Source: Ignavibacteriota bacterium
GTDB lineage: Bacteria; Bacteroidota; Ignavibacteria; UBA10030; UBA6906
Assembly: GCA_003152875.1 (NCBI GenBank)
Contig: PMBF01000108.1
Location: 1,089-34,826 of the forward strand
Direction: 5' to 3'
DNA: 33,738 nt
Shown: positions 1 to 9,351 of the stretch, in pieces
Position numbering within the stretch: position 1 is the stretch's first letter
Layout of the letters: each line of letters begins with the position of its first letter
The notes under the pieces: model-generated
Told to the model about the DNA's origin: nothing
What the model saw: the letters and a program-made list of their open reading frames with translations, nothing else
Database searches by the model: none
Made by a program: the position numbers and the translations under genes

Positions 1-1539
1 GATGCCGGTTCCACGCCTGCGCAGCGCCTCGTCGCCGATCAGCAGCAGAGCGTCGTGTCTCGACCAGTCGTTCACGCCGGCATGGAGCCGCTCGAAGGAA
101 GAGCGGACGCAATGCTTCTTTTTCAGAAGGATCTGCAGGAGTCTGATGGAGGTTGCGGTGTCATCGGTGATGCCGATGGAACCCCCCTCGAGGCCCGCCC
201 AGGGCACCCTCGAAAAGAGGAGAACGCTTTTCACTTCGCGGTGGTTGGCGATCGTCCACCCCATGAGCTCCAGCCGGTCCTGCTGAGCGAGATAGTCCAT
301 CAGGGAAAAGGGTCCGGCATCGAGCTGTCCCTCATCGCAGAGGATTCCCATGCGGCGCGGCACGACGGGGAAGAGGCGGAAACGCCCCTTTTCGAAGTGG
401 GCGTAGAAGGGAACCGAGTTCAGGAACGGGATCTGTCCGACGATCCGGTCGCCGTGGAGGTGGACCGGGTTGTAAAAGGCATCCCGTTCGACGGGGATCT
501 TTCCCGCATCACGAATGATGCGGATGATGTTCTCCTTCGCCAGTGTCATCGGGCTCACCGCGCCGGCATCGTGTGCGATCTTCTCCCCTCCCACGGTCCC
601 GTCCATGTCGTCCGCGCCGAAATTGAGGGCCACCGACGCCACTTCCTCCGTCAGCATCACCCAGTAGGCCTTGATGTGAGGGAAGTTGTCCAGCATGAGA
701 CGGGAGACGGCGATGGTCCTGAGGTCGTCGATCGCCGAGGTGAAGCGGTCGCGGGGCTTTATCCCGGTGTCGCCCGGCTGGAACGCAAGCGGGATGAACG
801 TGAGGAACCCGCCTGTCTCGTCCTGCGCTTCCCTCAGGCGCATCATGTGGATCAGCCGCTCCTCCAGAGTCTCGATGTGGCCGTAGAGCATCGTGCTGTT
901 CGTAGGAATGCCCAGCCGGTGCGCGGTCCTGTGGACCTCGAACCATCCCTTTGCGCCGATCTTCTGCGGAAAGAGCAGTCTGCGCACCCGCTCGGAGAAC
1001 ACCTCCGCTCCTCCCCCCGGCAGTGTGCGGAGTCCTGCTTCCTGCAGCCGGCGCAGCACTTCCTCGATGGACATCCTGAATTTCTTGTGAAAGAAATCGA
1101 TCTCCACCGCTGTAAAAGCCTTCACGTCCGCGCCGGGGAGGACCGAGTGGACCGAGCGTACGATGTCGAGGTAGCGTTCCCAGGGCCAGTCCGGGGGCAT
1201 CCCGCCCGTGATGTGCACCTCGCGGATCTCCGGGGTGAGCTTTGCGAGGATCTCCCGGGTCGTCATCTCGTAGGCGCGCGGGTCCCCCTTCTTCGCGGCA
1301 AAGTCACAGAATTTGCACGAGAGCACGCAGACGTTCGTGTGCTCGATCTTCTGATTGAGAACAAAGTAGATCCCGTCGCCGGAGCGGTTCTGCTGGACCG
1401 CATGCGCCATCTTGCCGAGGGCAATGACGTCGGGGCTGCGGTACAGGGTGAGACCGTCCTCGAGCGTCAGCCTCTCGGCGCGCTGGACCTTGTCCCAGAC
1501 GGGAACAAGCGAACGGTCGTGAAAGACGATGTCATGCAT
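1..1539 (-). CDS. mqnE-mqnA: MqnE-MqnA fusion: aminofutalosine synthase plus chorismate dehydratase (partial, runs off left edge)
   Basis: A single open frame of 513 visible codons begins at ATG 1539 (MHDIVFHD...) and has no stop before base 1. Residues 1 to about 357 are a radical SAM MqnE: the cluster motif CVLSCKFC gives the CxxxCxxC cysteines, and the domain ends in the family-typical 'GKIPVERDAFYN'. About eight residues later, with no stop and no ATG, GTG or TTG at the junction, chorismate dehydratase (MqnA) begins with 'GQIPFLNSVPFY', followed by 'DEGQLDAGPFS' and 'GITDDTATS'. About half of MqnA is visible. MqnA converts chorismate to 3-[(1-carboxyvinyl)oxy]benzoate, which MqnE joins to adenosine using SAM, so the fusion unites steps one and two of the futalosine menaquinone pathway. 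It lies 145 bases after the ubiD-type gene on the same strand. No clear Shine-Dalgarno precedes the start. A sequencing deletion of a stop codon is possible but unlikely, because both domains read cleanly in one frame. Confidence 0.92.
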   Translation of the reverse strand, partial: MHDIVFHDRSLVPVWDKVQRAERLTLEDGLTLYRSPDVIALGKMAHAVQQNRSGDGIYFVLNQKIEHTNVCVLSCKFCDFAAKKGDPRAYEMTTREILAKLTPEIREVHITGGMPPDWPWERYLDIVRSVHSVLPGADVKAFTAVEIDFFHKKFRMSIEEVLRRLQEAGLRTLPGGGAEVFSERVRRLLFPQKIGAKGWFEVHRTAHRLGIPTNSTMLYGHIETLEERLIHMMRLREAQDETGGFLTFIPLAFQPGDTGIKPRDRFTSAIDDLRTIAVSRLMLDNFPHIKAYWVMLTEEVASVALNFGADDMDGTVGGEKIAHDAGAVSPMTLAKENIIRIIRDAGKIPVERDAFYNPVHLHGDRIVGQIPFLNSVPFYAHFEKGRFRLFPVVPRRMGILCDEGQLDAGPFSLMDYLAQQDRLELMGWTIANHREVKSVLLFSRVPWAGLEGGSIGITDDTATSIRLLQILLKKKHCVRSSFERLHAGVNDWSRHDALLLIGDEALRRRGTGI

Positions 1540-1684
1540 ATGCGTGAGCGTGCTCCGCTCTACTGTTCTGGCTGAGTTGAAGAGATCATGATTCTCGTGC
1601 CCTGGACGTCATGGAAAGGACACTGTTGCCCACTTGCGCACACGGCGGGTGGTCTCCGGGCGACGGTGCGAGGCGGGGCAGTGT

Positions 1685-3466
1685 TTATTTCCAGTACGTC
1701 TCCCACCTTTCCTCCACGGACTTCCGGATGCTGTCCGTCATGCGCAGCGCCCCGGGGTATCCCGTTTTCCACGTGGCGTCGATGCCCATCACACCGCCGT
1801 ACACGGGGCAGATGCCGATCAGCCGCTGCTCGCTGAACAGGATGTCGCGCTCGCAATCGAACCTGGTGAAGATTCCCCAGATGCGATTCTCCTTGTCCCT
1901 GATGTCCACATCGTCGCTCACCACGGCGACCATGCGAATGTCCTTGGTGTCGGGGTGGCGCAGCAGCGCCTCGAGAATCTCCCTGCCGCTGCCTGAGGTC
2001 CTGACAACCAGCATCGTGTCGTGCGCCAGGACCAGGTCCGAGATTCCCGGGTGCACGCTGCGCAGATGGTCGAACCGTCTGGCGCCTGGCTCCCGTTCGA
2101 GCCGCGGGCGTGGAGGCCGTGCCGGCTTTCGGGTCGCATCAAGGATCATCCGGCTTCCGAGGTTCATGGTAAAGCTGGTGAAATCCAGCGTGTCCAGAGG
2201 CACACGCGGAATCAGCACGAAATCGAAATGGGGATCGAAATTGTCCCGCACTTCCTTCATAACCGCGTCGAAGTCCCGTACGTTCACTCCCTCCGAGACC
2301 AGCACGATGCATTTGGTAAGGGAAAGCTGCGCCATCCCCATAAGGCCCAGCGCGGTTTTCATCGATTCCTTGGCATATCGCTGGTCCACCGCGACGGCCA
2401 GCAGATTGTGGAATCCGGCCTCGTAATACGCCCAGAGTGAGCTGACCTCGGGATGCACCAGACGCGCCAGCGGTCCCAGGATCTGCTGGGTGGCATCGCC
2501 GAGGAACTTGTCTTCCATGGGGGGAATGCCCACGACCGTGGCCGGATAGACGGCGTTTCGCCGGTGCGTGATGCGCCGGAGGTGGAACACGGGAAAGTCG
2601 GCGGCGTGAGAATAGTGTCCGAAGTGATCGCCGAAAGGGCCCTCCGGCCGGCGCTCATGCAGCGGCACCTCTCCCTCCAGGATGAACTCGGCATGGGCAG
2701 GGACGTCGATGCCGATCGAGCTCCCGCGAACCATTTCGGTGCGATGCCTTCGCAGGAACCCGGCGAACATCGCCTCGTCGATGTTTTCGGGGAGCGCGGC
2801 GATGGTGGCCATGAGCAGGGCCGGATCGGTACCCAGCGCAACGGCAAGCTCGAACGGTCTCTCCAGTTTCTCCGCCTGGAAGTAGTGAAACCCGCCCCCT
2901 TTCTGAATCTGCCAGTGCATGCCGGTGGTCCGTTTGTCGAACACCTGCATCCTGTACATCCCCATGTTCCGCTTGCCGGTGCGGGGATCGTAGGTCACCA
3001 CCTGGGGGAGCGTGATGAATCTGCCGCCGTCACCCGGCCAGCAGGTGAGCACGGGGAGGCTGTCGAGGTCCGGCTCCTCGATGATCTGCTGGGCGATTCC
3101 TGACGAGACCCGGCGCGGGGGCGCAGCAAGGAAGCGCCGTGCCAGTGCGCGGTGCTTCCAAAGGGAGCTGGGTTTCGGGGGAACAATGTCGCCGAGGAAT
3201 GAGATCAGTTCCTGTCCGAGCTCGTCCGGGTGGCACCCGAGGGCGAGCTCGCACCGGCGATCGCTCGCCAGCGTATTGATGATGAGCGGATAGGATGAGC
3301 CTCTGACGCGCTCAAACCAGAGTGCGGGCTTCCCTTCCCTGATCGCGCGCGAAGCAATCTCGGTGATCTCGAGGCACGGGTCCACCTCCGCCGTGACCCG
3401 GTGGAGTTCCCCCTGCGTCTCGAGGTAGCGGGCAAAATCACCCAGTGTCCGGAAGGTTGGCTTCAT
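1685..3466 (-). CDS. mqnL: UbiD-family prenylated-FMN decarboxylase of menaquinone synthesis (MqnL-type)
   Basis: The 593-residue protein belongs to the UbiD family, which decarboxylates aromatic acids with the cofactor prenylated FMN. Visible family blocks are 'NMGMYRMQVFDKR' (residues 167-179, cofactor and substrate site with a conserved Arg), 'HWQIQKGGGFH' (184-194) and 'EGPFGDHFGHYS' (275-286). The last holds the catalytic acid Glu275 and, five residues on, Asp280 where fungal Fdc1 has Glu. The protein is about 100 residues longer than E. coli UbiD (497), with the extra length toward the C terminus. Its neighbours are a UbiX homologue 66 bases upstream, a UbiA homologue before that, and an MqnE-MqnA fusion downstream. 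This context points to decarboxylation of the prenylated dihydroxynaphthoate in menaquinone synthesis rather than ubiquinone synthesis. Substrate assignment is inferred from context. Confidence 0.9.
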   Translation of the reverse strand: MKPTFRTLGDFARYLETQGELHRVTAEVDPCLEITEIASRAIREGKPALWFERVRGSSYPLIINTLASDRRCELALGCHPDELGQELISFLGDIVPPKPSSLWKHRALARRFLAAPPRRVSSGIAQQIIEEPDLDSLPVLTCWPGDGGRFITLPQVVTYDPRTGKRNMGMYRMQVFDKRTTGMHWQIQKGGGFHYFQAEKLERPFELAVALGTDPALLMATIAALPENIDEAMFAGFLRRHRTEMVRGSSIGIDVPAHAEFILEGEVPLHERRPEGPFGDHFGHYSHAADFPVFHLRRITHRRNAVYPATVVGIPPMEDKFLGDATQQILGPLARLVHPEVSSLWAYYEAGFHNLLAVAVDQRYAKESMKTALGLMGMAQLSLTKCIVLVSEGVNVRDFDAVMKEVRDNFDPHFDFVLIPRVPLDTLDFTSFTMNLGSRMILDATRKPARPPRPRLEREPGARRFDHLRSVHPGISDLVLAHDTMLVVRTSGSGREILEALLRHPDTKDIRMVAVVSDDVDIRDKENRIWGIFTRFDCERDILFSEQRLIGICPVYGGVMGIDATWKTGYPGALRMTDSIRKSVEERWETYWK

Positions 3467-3532
3467 GCGCCGGTTCGTTTCACCAAGAACATGGGAGTGC
3501 TCTCGCGTGCGGCCGGCCCCCGGGTGCGGGCA

Positions 3533-4084
3533 TCATTCCAGGTCCTCTGCCCGCCACCCGTTCGCCTCTCTCACGCCGATCTGCGCAAGAACCCTGTCGG
3601 TGAAGGCGCCGACATACTCTTCGACGCTGCCGGGAAGGACATACATGGGGGGGGAGATCGGCATGATTACGGCGCCATATCCGGAGAGCTTTGCGCACTG
3701 TTCGAGGGAGACGGTGGACATCGGCGTCTCCCTCACGCAGATCACGAGCTTGAAGCGTTCCTTCAGGCAGACCGCGGCCGTCCGCGTGATCAGCGTGTCG
3801 CCGATCCCCGATGCGATCTTGCCGATCGTCGAGGTGGACGCGGGAATGATCACCAACGCGTCGATGAGGTTGGACCCCGACGCCGTGGGGGCCGTCAGGT
3901 CCTCGTCGGAGAAGATGCGGTGGACGTGCGGCTTCAGGTCCTTCTCGCTGATCCGGAGCTCATCGCGCAGCAGCACTTTGCCCCAGGAGCTGACGATGAG
4001 GAATTTCCGGTCGGGGCATTTCTTCAGGAAATCCACCGCGAAGGCGGCCCCGGAGGAGCCGGTGATCCCGACGACGATGTTCAC
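3533..4084 (-). CDS. mqnM: UbiX-family flavin prenyltransferase (makes prenylated FMN for the UbiD enzyme)
   Basis: This 183-residue protein is a UbiX flavin prenyltransferase, which attaches a dimethylallyl group to FMN to make the cofactor of UbiD decarboxylases. Family features are the N-terminal 'GITGSSGAAFA' loop, 'SNLIDALVIIPAS' with the conserved P-A-S segment, 'CVRETPMS', and 'SPPMYVLPGSVEE' near the C terminus. I place the start at GTG 4084 (VNIVVGITGSSG): it gives the usual family length and shares four bases (GTGA) with the stop of the preceding UbiA-type gene, a translational-coupling arrangement. A longer open frame reaches to 4348, but its extra 88 residues are antisense-like, Arg- and Pro-rich, and overlap the UbiA gene. 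The UbiD-type partner follows 66 bases downstream. Confidence 0.92.
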   Translation of the reverse strand: MNIVVGITGSSGAAFAVDFLKKCPDRKFLIVSSWGKVLLRDELRISEKDLKPHVHRIFSDEDLTAPTASGSNLIDALVIIPASTSTIGKIASGIGDTLITRTAAVCLKERFKLVICVRETPMSTVSLEQCAKLSGYGAVIMPISPPMYVLPGSVEEYVGAFTDRVLAQIGVREANGWRAEDLE

Positions 4085-4911
4085 GCGCGCACCCCGACGA
4101 GGATCATGAGGAAGACCGCAAATGCAGCCGCCGCATTGATCTTGAAAAAGGCCAGCTCGACATCGGAGGCCTTCCTCTGCTCGAGATACAGGAGGTACCC
4201 TGTCAGGAGGAGCAGCGGCAGCGCGAGAAGGGAAAGGATCGATTGCACGAAGAGGACGGCCAGCAGGACGAAGGCGATGACGTGGAAGACCGCGGAGAAC
4301 CGGAGCGCGTCCCGCCTGCCGAACCTCGCCGGAAAGGAGTAGAGACATTCCTTCCGGTCGAACGCCTCATCCAGCGTCGCGTAGATGATGTCGAATCCCG
4401 CCCCCCAGAAGAGTGTAAATAGCGAGAGCAGCGCAGGGGTGAACAATCCGTCGAGCGAAGGGGACACGGCAAACCACCCCCCGAGAGGACCCATGGCAAG
4501 ACCCAGCCCCACTCCGAAATGCGACAGCGGGGTGTACCGCTTCATCGTCGGGTAGACGATAAAGACGGCCAGCGGGATCGGCGAGAGCATGAAGCAGAAC
4601 ATCGAGATGAGCCAGGCCGAGCCGAAATACAGCATCAGGCCTGCCGCCAGGACCCCGAAGCCTTCCGTGAGCGTCATCCGCCCGCTCGGAAGGTCCCTGT
4701 CCGCAGTCCTCGGATTGCGTGCATCGATGTGCCGGTCGATGATCCGGTTCAGGGCGAAGGCGACGGTTCGCGCTCCCGTCGCGGCCCCCAGGACGAGGAG
4801 CAGGAGGCCCGGGCCAGGCACATGCCCGTGCATGCCCAGGAGCACTCCGCTGTAGATCAGCGGGAGTCCGAAGAGCGTGTGCTCAATCTTGATGAAGGAG
4901 AAGTATTTCAT
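4081..4911 (-). CDS. mqnP: UbiA-family prenyltransferase of menaquinone synthesis (MqnP-type), integral membrane
   Basis: The 276-residue polytopic membrane protein belongs to the UbiA prenyltransferase family. The first Asp-rich motif 'NRIIDRHIDARNPRT' lies around residues 55-69, and the second, 'DIIYATLDEAFDRKE', at about 175-190. Both bind Mg-pyrophosphate of the polyprenyl donor. Hydrophobic stretches between and after them fit the usual eight or nine membrane helices. In futalosine-pathway bacteria this homologue (MqnP) prenylates 1,4-dihydroxy-6-naphthoate, and the adjacent ubiX-, ubiD- and mqn-type genes favour that role over 4-hydroxybenzoate prenylation. The gene starts 39 bases after the stop of guaA, and its TGA overlaps the GTG of the next gene. 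Confidence 0.9.
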   Translation of the reverse strand: MKYFSFIKIEHTLFGLPLIYSGVLLGMHGHVPGPGLLLLVLGAATGARTVAFALNRIIDRHIDARNPRTADRDLPSGRMTLTEGFGVLAAGLMLYFGSAWLISMFCFMLSPIPLAVFIVYPTMKRYTPLSHFGVGLGLAMGPLGGWFAVSPSLDGLFTPALLSLFTLFWGAGFDIIYATLDEAFDRKECLYSFPARFGRRDALRFSAVFHVIAFVLLAVLFVQSILSLLALPLLLLTGYLLYLEQRKASDVELAFFKINAAAAFAVFLMILVGVRA

Positions 4912-4950
4912 CGTCCCCTGAATGGTGCTGTTGGTCCTGCGGCGCGCGAC

Positions 4951-6498
<1,548 letters not shown>

Positions 6499-6523
6499 GC
6501 CTGTAGGCTCGTTCGAATCTCTT

Positions 6524-6552
6524 AATATAGGCATTCGCAGAGAGATTCACAA
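6524..6552 (-). promoter_or_regulatory. Predicted sigma-70-type promoter of guaA
   Basis: Read on the minus strand, TTGTGA (6552-6547) is followed after exactly 17 bases by TATATT (6529-6524). The expected transcription start, near 6517, lies between the two candidate ATG codons of guaA and so decides for the ATG at 6498. The same TTG-17-TAT spacing recurs upstream of rpmB, bioY, prs and korA in this window. Confidence 0.6.
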
Positions 6553-6651
6553 AGAGGAGGGCGCCACCCGAGCGAGCGGCCGGCCGGATGCAAGACGTTC
6601 AGCAATACTCCTTCGCGGACCGGTCATCCCGCTTCGCGATTTTGCCACTTC

Positions 6652-6672
6652 GCGGCTTTGCCGCTCAGCGGC
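6652..6672 (-). repeat. Three-armed alternating inverted repeat over the stop codon of the CPGS-like gene
   Basis: On the minus strand the sequence reads GCCGC-TGA-GCGGC-AAA-GCCGC. The central arm GCGGC can pair with either neighbour, giving two mutually exclusive 5-bp hairpins. The stop codon TGA forms the loop of one of them. No T-run follows, so this is not a classical intrinsic terminator. It may be a weak transcript-end structure. Confidence 0.45.
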
Positions 6673-8029
6673 GGAGAGTCCTTCCCTTCCGGCGTGAGAG
6701 GCGAGGCGCGTGGTCTTTGAGGAATTTCGCGAGGATGTCGGCGAGATCCGGTTTCGTGGTCTCCTCCAGAGAATACTGCACGCGGGCAGAGGGGTGTTGA
6801 ATAACAACCACCCTTCGCAGGTCGATGGGCGTGCCGATGATCACGGCATCGCAGGGAACCTGGTTGATCGTCGATTCGAGATCTTTCATCTGTTCGGGCC
6901 CGTACCCCATGGCGGGAAGAAGCACGCCGATCCGGGGATATTTCCCGTAGGTGGCAGCGATCGACCCCACGGCATACGGACGGGGATCCACAATCTCCGC
7001 GGCACCAAACTGGCGCGCAGCCAGGGTCCCCGCCCCGAACTGCATGTCGCCGTGCGTGAGGGTCGGACCGTCTTCCACCACCAGGACGCGCTTCCCTCTG
7101 ATCACCTCGGGGTCATCGACGCTGATGGGAGAAGCAGCCCTGACGATCAGGGCGGAGGGGTTCACGCGTGTAACGTTTGCGATCACCGTGTCGGTGTTTT
7201 CCGGCGCGGCGCTGTCCACCTTGTTCACGACGATCACGTCGGCAAGACGGACGTTTGTTCCCCCCGGATAGTAGCTGAGCTCATGCCCGGGCCTGTGAGG
7301 GTCGACGACGGTGATCGTGAGGTCGGGCCGGTAGAAGGAGAGATCGTTGTTCCCACCGTCCCACACGATGATGTCCGCCTCCTTCTCGGCCTGCCGCAGG
7401 ATTGCGGCGTAGTCGACGCCAGCGTAAATCACCCCGCCTTCCACGATATGCGGCTCGTACTCCTCCATCTCCTCCACGGTGCAGTTGTGCCGCTGCAGAT
7501 CATCGAGGGTGGCATAGCGCTGCACATTCTGTTTCACCAGATCGCCGTACGGCATGGGGTGGCGCACTGCCACCACCCGTGCCCCCCGGCTTCTGAGAAA
7601 GGAACAGACTCTGCGCGAGGTCTGACTTTTCCCAGCTCCTGTGCGGACGGCCACGACTGCAACCACGGGGACCTTCGATTCGAGCATCGTCTTCCCCGCC
7701 CCGAGCATGATGAAGTCCGCCCCGCAGGAGTTGACCAGGGCGGCGCGTTCCATCACGTACTGGTTGGACACATCGGAATAGGAGAACACCACCTCGTCAG
7801 CCTTGTACTTCGCGATCAGGCGAGGCAGGTCGGCTTCCGGAAAGATCGGGATCCCTCTGGGATAGAGCCTTCCGGCAAGCTTCGCCGGATACTTCCGCCC
7901 GTCGATGTTGGGAATCTGCGTTGCCGTGAACGCGATGACTTCGTAGCGCCTGTTGCCGCGGTACACGCTATTGAAGTTGTGAAAGTCCCTCCCCGCAGCC
8001 CCCATGATGATCACGCGGATTCTGGACAT
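6665..8029 (-). CDS. P-loop protein resembling cyclic 2,3-diphosphoglycerate synthetase (bacterial function unknown)
   Basis: The 454-residue protein resembles archaeal cyclic 2,3-diphosphoglycerate synthetase and its bacterial homologues, often annotated as 'GTPase'. The N-terminal third has a Rossmann-like start, 'VIIMGAAGRDFHNFN', and 'DEVVFSYSDV'. A P-loop 'RTGAGKSQTSRR' sits at about residues 129-140, 'IVWDGGNND' follows in the middle, and 'VIVVNKVD' gives an NKxD-like nucleotide motif. Length matches the archaeal enzyme (about 460). The start ATG 8029 has a good ribosome site (GAGGAG, nine bases away). Upstream on the same strand lie ornithine carbamoyltransferase and carbamate kinase, separated by 360 gene-free bases. 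Cyclic diphosphoglycerate is known as a thermoprotectant in methanogens; a bacterial role beside carbamoyl-phosphate enzymes is not established. The shared context suggests work on an acyl-phosphate or ATP-linked step, but that is inference. Confidence 0.8.
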   Translation of the reverse strand: MSRIRVIIMGAAGRDFHNFNSVYRGNRRYEVIAFTATQIPNIDGRKYPAKLAGRLYPRGIPIFPEADLPRLIAKYKADEVVFSYSDVSNQYVMERAALVNSCGADFIMLGAGKTMLESKVPVVAVVAVRTGAGKSQTSRRVCSFLRSRGARVVAVRHPMPYGDLVKQNVQRYATLDDLQRHNCTVEEMEEYEPHIVEGGVIYAGVDYAAILRQAEKEADIIVWDGGNNDLSFYRPDLTITVVDPHRPGHELSYYPGGTNVRLADVIVVNKVDSAAPENTDTVIANVTRVNPSALIVRAASPISVDDPEVIRGKRVLVVEDGPTLTHGDMQFGAGTLAARQFGAAEIVDPRPYAVGSIAATYGKYPRIGVLLPAMGYGPEQMKDLESTINQVPCDAVIIGTPIDLRRVVVIQHPSARVQYSLEETTKPDLADILAKFLKDHAPRLSRRKGRTLRR

Positions 8030-8389
8030 ACAGGTGTTCTCCTCAATCGATGCGAATCAAGAAAATCCGTTCAATTCCGTCGACGCGGCCCGGCCCACAC
8101 TGATTTCAGGCAGGTGAACGCAATCATCGGGCCCGTGCAATTCAACTGATCCACCGCCTACCGGGTCGAGTCGACCCAACAGAGCCCCCGACTTCAGCCT
8201 TGTAGATGCCATACTGGAGAGCGTCGGACCTACAGGTGTCGTGGCAATCCGGGAATATCGAGGCGACCCTGCGGGCCGCGTTATTCCGTAAAGCCGTCGT
8301 CGGCGAGCAGAATCGATGTCATCCGCAGGAAACGAAGGGTTTGCCGGGCTTCAGTGTGGACTTCCATCTGCGAATCGGGTCAGCCGACT
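8030..8389. other. 360-base gap between the carbamate kinase and CPGS-like genes
   Basis: Apart from the ribosome site of the downstream CPGS-like gene (about 8035-8045 on the minus strand), I see no convincing gene, tRNA, terminator or strong promoter here. Short open frames in it lack a recognisable family. TTGAAC followed after 18 bases by TCGATT on the minus strand is too weak to call as a promoter. The gap suggests the CPGS-like gene has its own transcription signal. Confidence 0.5.
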
Positions 8390-9346
8390 TCAGGGCAGGG
8401 GTTCCTGATCCATCACGATTCTGGTGCCCGCCCTCCCCTGTATGGCTTCGACCAGATGGGCATGGTCGGTGATGACGGCGGTCCCTGCGCCCCGCTCGAG
8501 ATACTTCAATGCCGCGGTGATCTTCGGGCCCATGCTTCCGGCGGGAAACTGCCCGTCGGCCAGATGGCGCCGGCACTCCGAGGCCGTGATGATGTCCAGA
8601 GGCCGGCGGGTCGCCTTCCGGAAATCGAGACAGACCCTGTCGACATCGGTCGAGATGGCGAACACATCCGCTTCCAGCTGCCGGGCAAGGATGGCCGATG
8701 TATGGTCCTTGTCGATGACGGCCTCGACGCCTTTAGTGATATCGTGGTCATTGAAAACCGGCACGCCTCCTCCCCCCCCGGCGATCACCACGAATCCCTT
8801 CTCGACGCATGCTTTAATGGCATCCAGCTCCACGATCGCGACGGGCTCGGGCGAAGGCACCACCCTCCGGAAACCTCCTGAGGGGTCTTCGGCAATCGTC
8901 CAATCGAACAGGTCGCGGTAGCGCTCGGCCACCTCTCTGGTATAGACGGGGCCGATGGGTTTGGTGGGCTTCTGGAATGCCGGGTCCCCGGCGTCCACCA
9001 GCACCTGGGTGATAAGGGACACCACCGGGATTTTCAGCCCTTCGGCCTGCATCATCTGCCACATCGCATACTGAAGGACGTAGCCGATTTCTCCCTGCGT
9101 CCCCGCCACACAGCAGTCCAGCGGGAGGCGGTACGCATGCGCTGCGGCGAGCTCGGACCGGGTGAGTTGCGCTCCGACCTGGGGTCCGTTGCCATGTGTC
9201 AGGACCACCCGGTGGCCAGCGCGGAGCAGCCGGACCACCGCAGCCGCGGTGTCGACCGCATTCTCGAATTGTTCCTGCGCCGTCCCCTTCTGGCCAGCCC
9301 TGATCAGGGCATTGCCTCCGACGGCAACCAGGACGAGGTTGGACAT
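8390..9346 (-). CDS. arcC: Carbamate kinase
   Basis: This 318-residue carbamate kinase interconverts carbamoyl phosphate plus ADP with carbamate (ammonia and CO2) plus ATP, in the cytoplasm. It belongs to the amino-acid kinase fold. Family motifs are 'VAVGGNALI' at the N terminus, 'THGNGPQVG' at about residues 50-58, 'TQGEIGYVLQ', 'IAGGGGGVPVF' near 205-216, 'DKDHTSA', and 'GSMGPKI' toward the C terminus. The start ATG 9346 (MSNLVLVAVGG) follows the stop of the carbamoyltransferase by five bases and has GAAGG just before it, so the two are probably co-translated. The frame stays open upstream to 9991, but that part overlaps argF in another phase and is spurious. Pairing with ornithine carbamoyltransferase suggests ATP formation from citrulline, as in the arginine deiminase pathway, although no arginine deiminase gene is in the window. 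Confidence 0.95.
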   Translation of the reverse strand: MSNLVLVAVGGNALIRAGQKGTAQEQFENAVDTAAAVVRLLRAGHRVVLTHGNGPQVGAQLTRSELAAAHAYRLPLDCCVAGTQGEIGYVLQYAMWQMMQAEGLKIPVVSLITQVLVDAGDPAFQKPTKPIGPVYTREVAERYRDLFDWTIAEDPSGGFRRVVPSPEPVAIVELDAIKACVEKGFVVIAGGGGGVPVFNDHDITKGVEAVIDKDHTSAILARQLEADVFAISTDVDRVCLDFRKATRRPLDIITASECRRHLADGQFPAGSMGPKITAALKYLERGAGTAVITDHAHLVEAIQGRAGTRIVMDQEPLP

Positions 9347-9351
9347 CCTTC

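Noticed and set aside
55-1575. A 506-codon plus-strand open frame across the left end
   Set aside because: It is antisense to the MqnE-MqnA frame, which carries all family motifs; the plus-strand product is Arg/His/Asp-rich without recognisable domains.
6710-8149. A 479-codon plus-strand open frame
   Set aside because: It is antisense to the CPGS-like gene, a by-product of GC-rich codon use.
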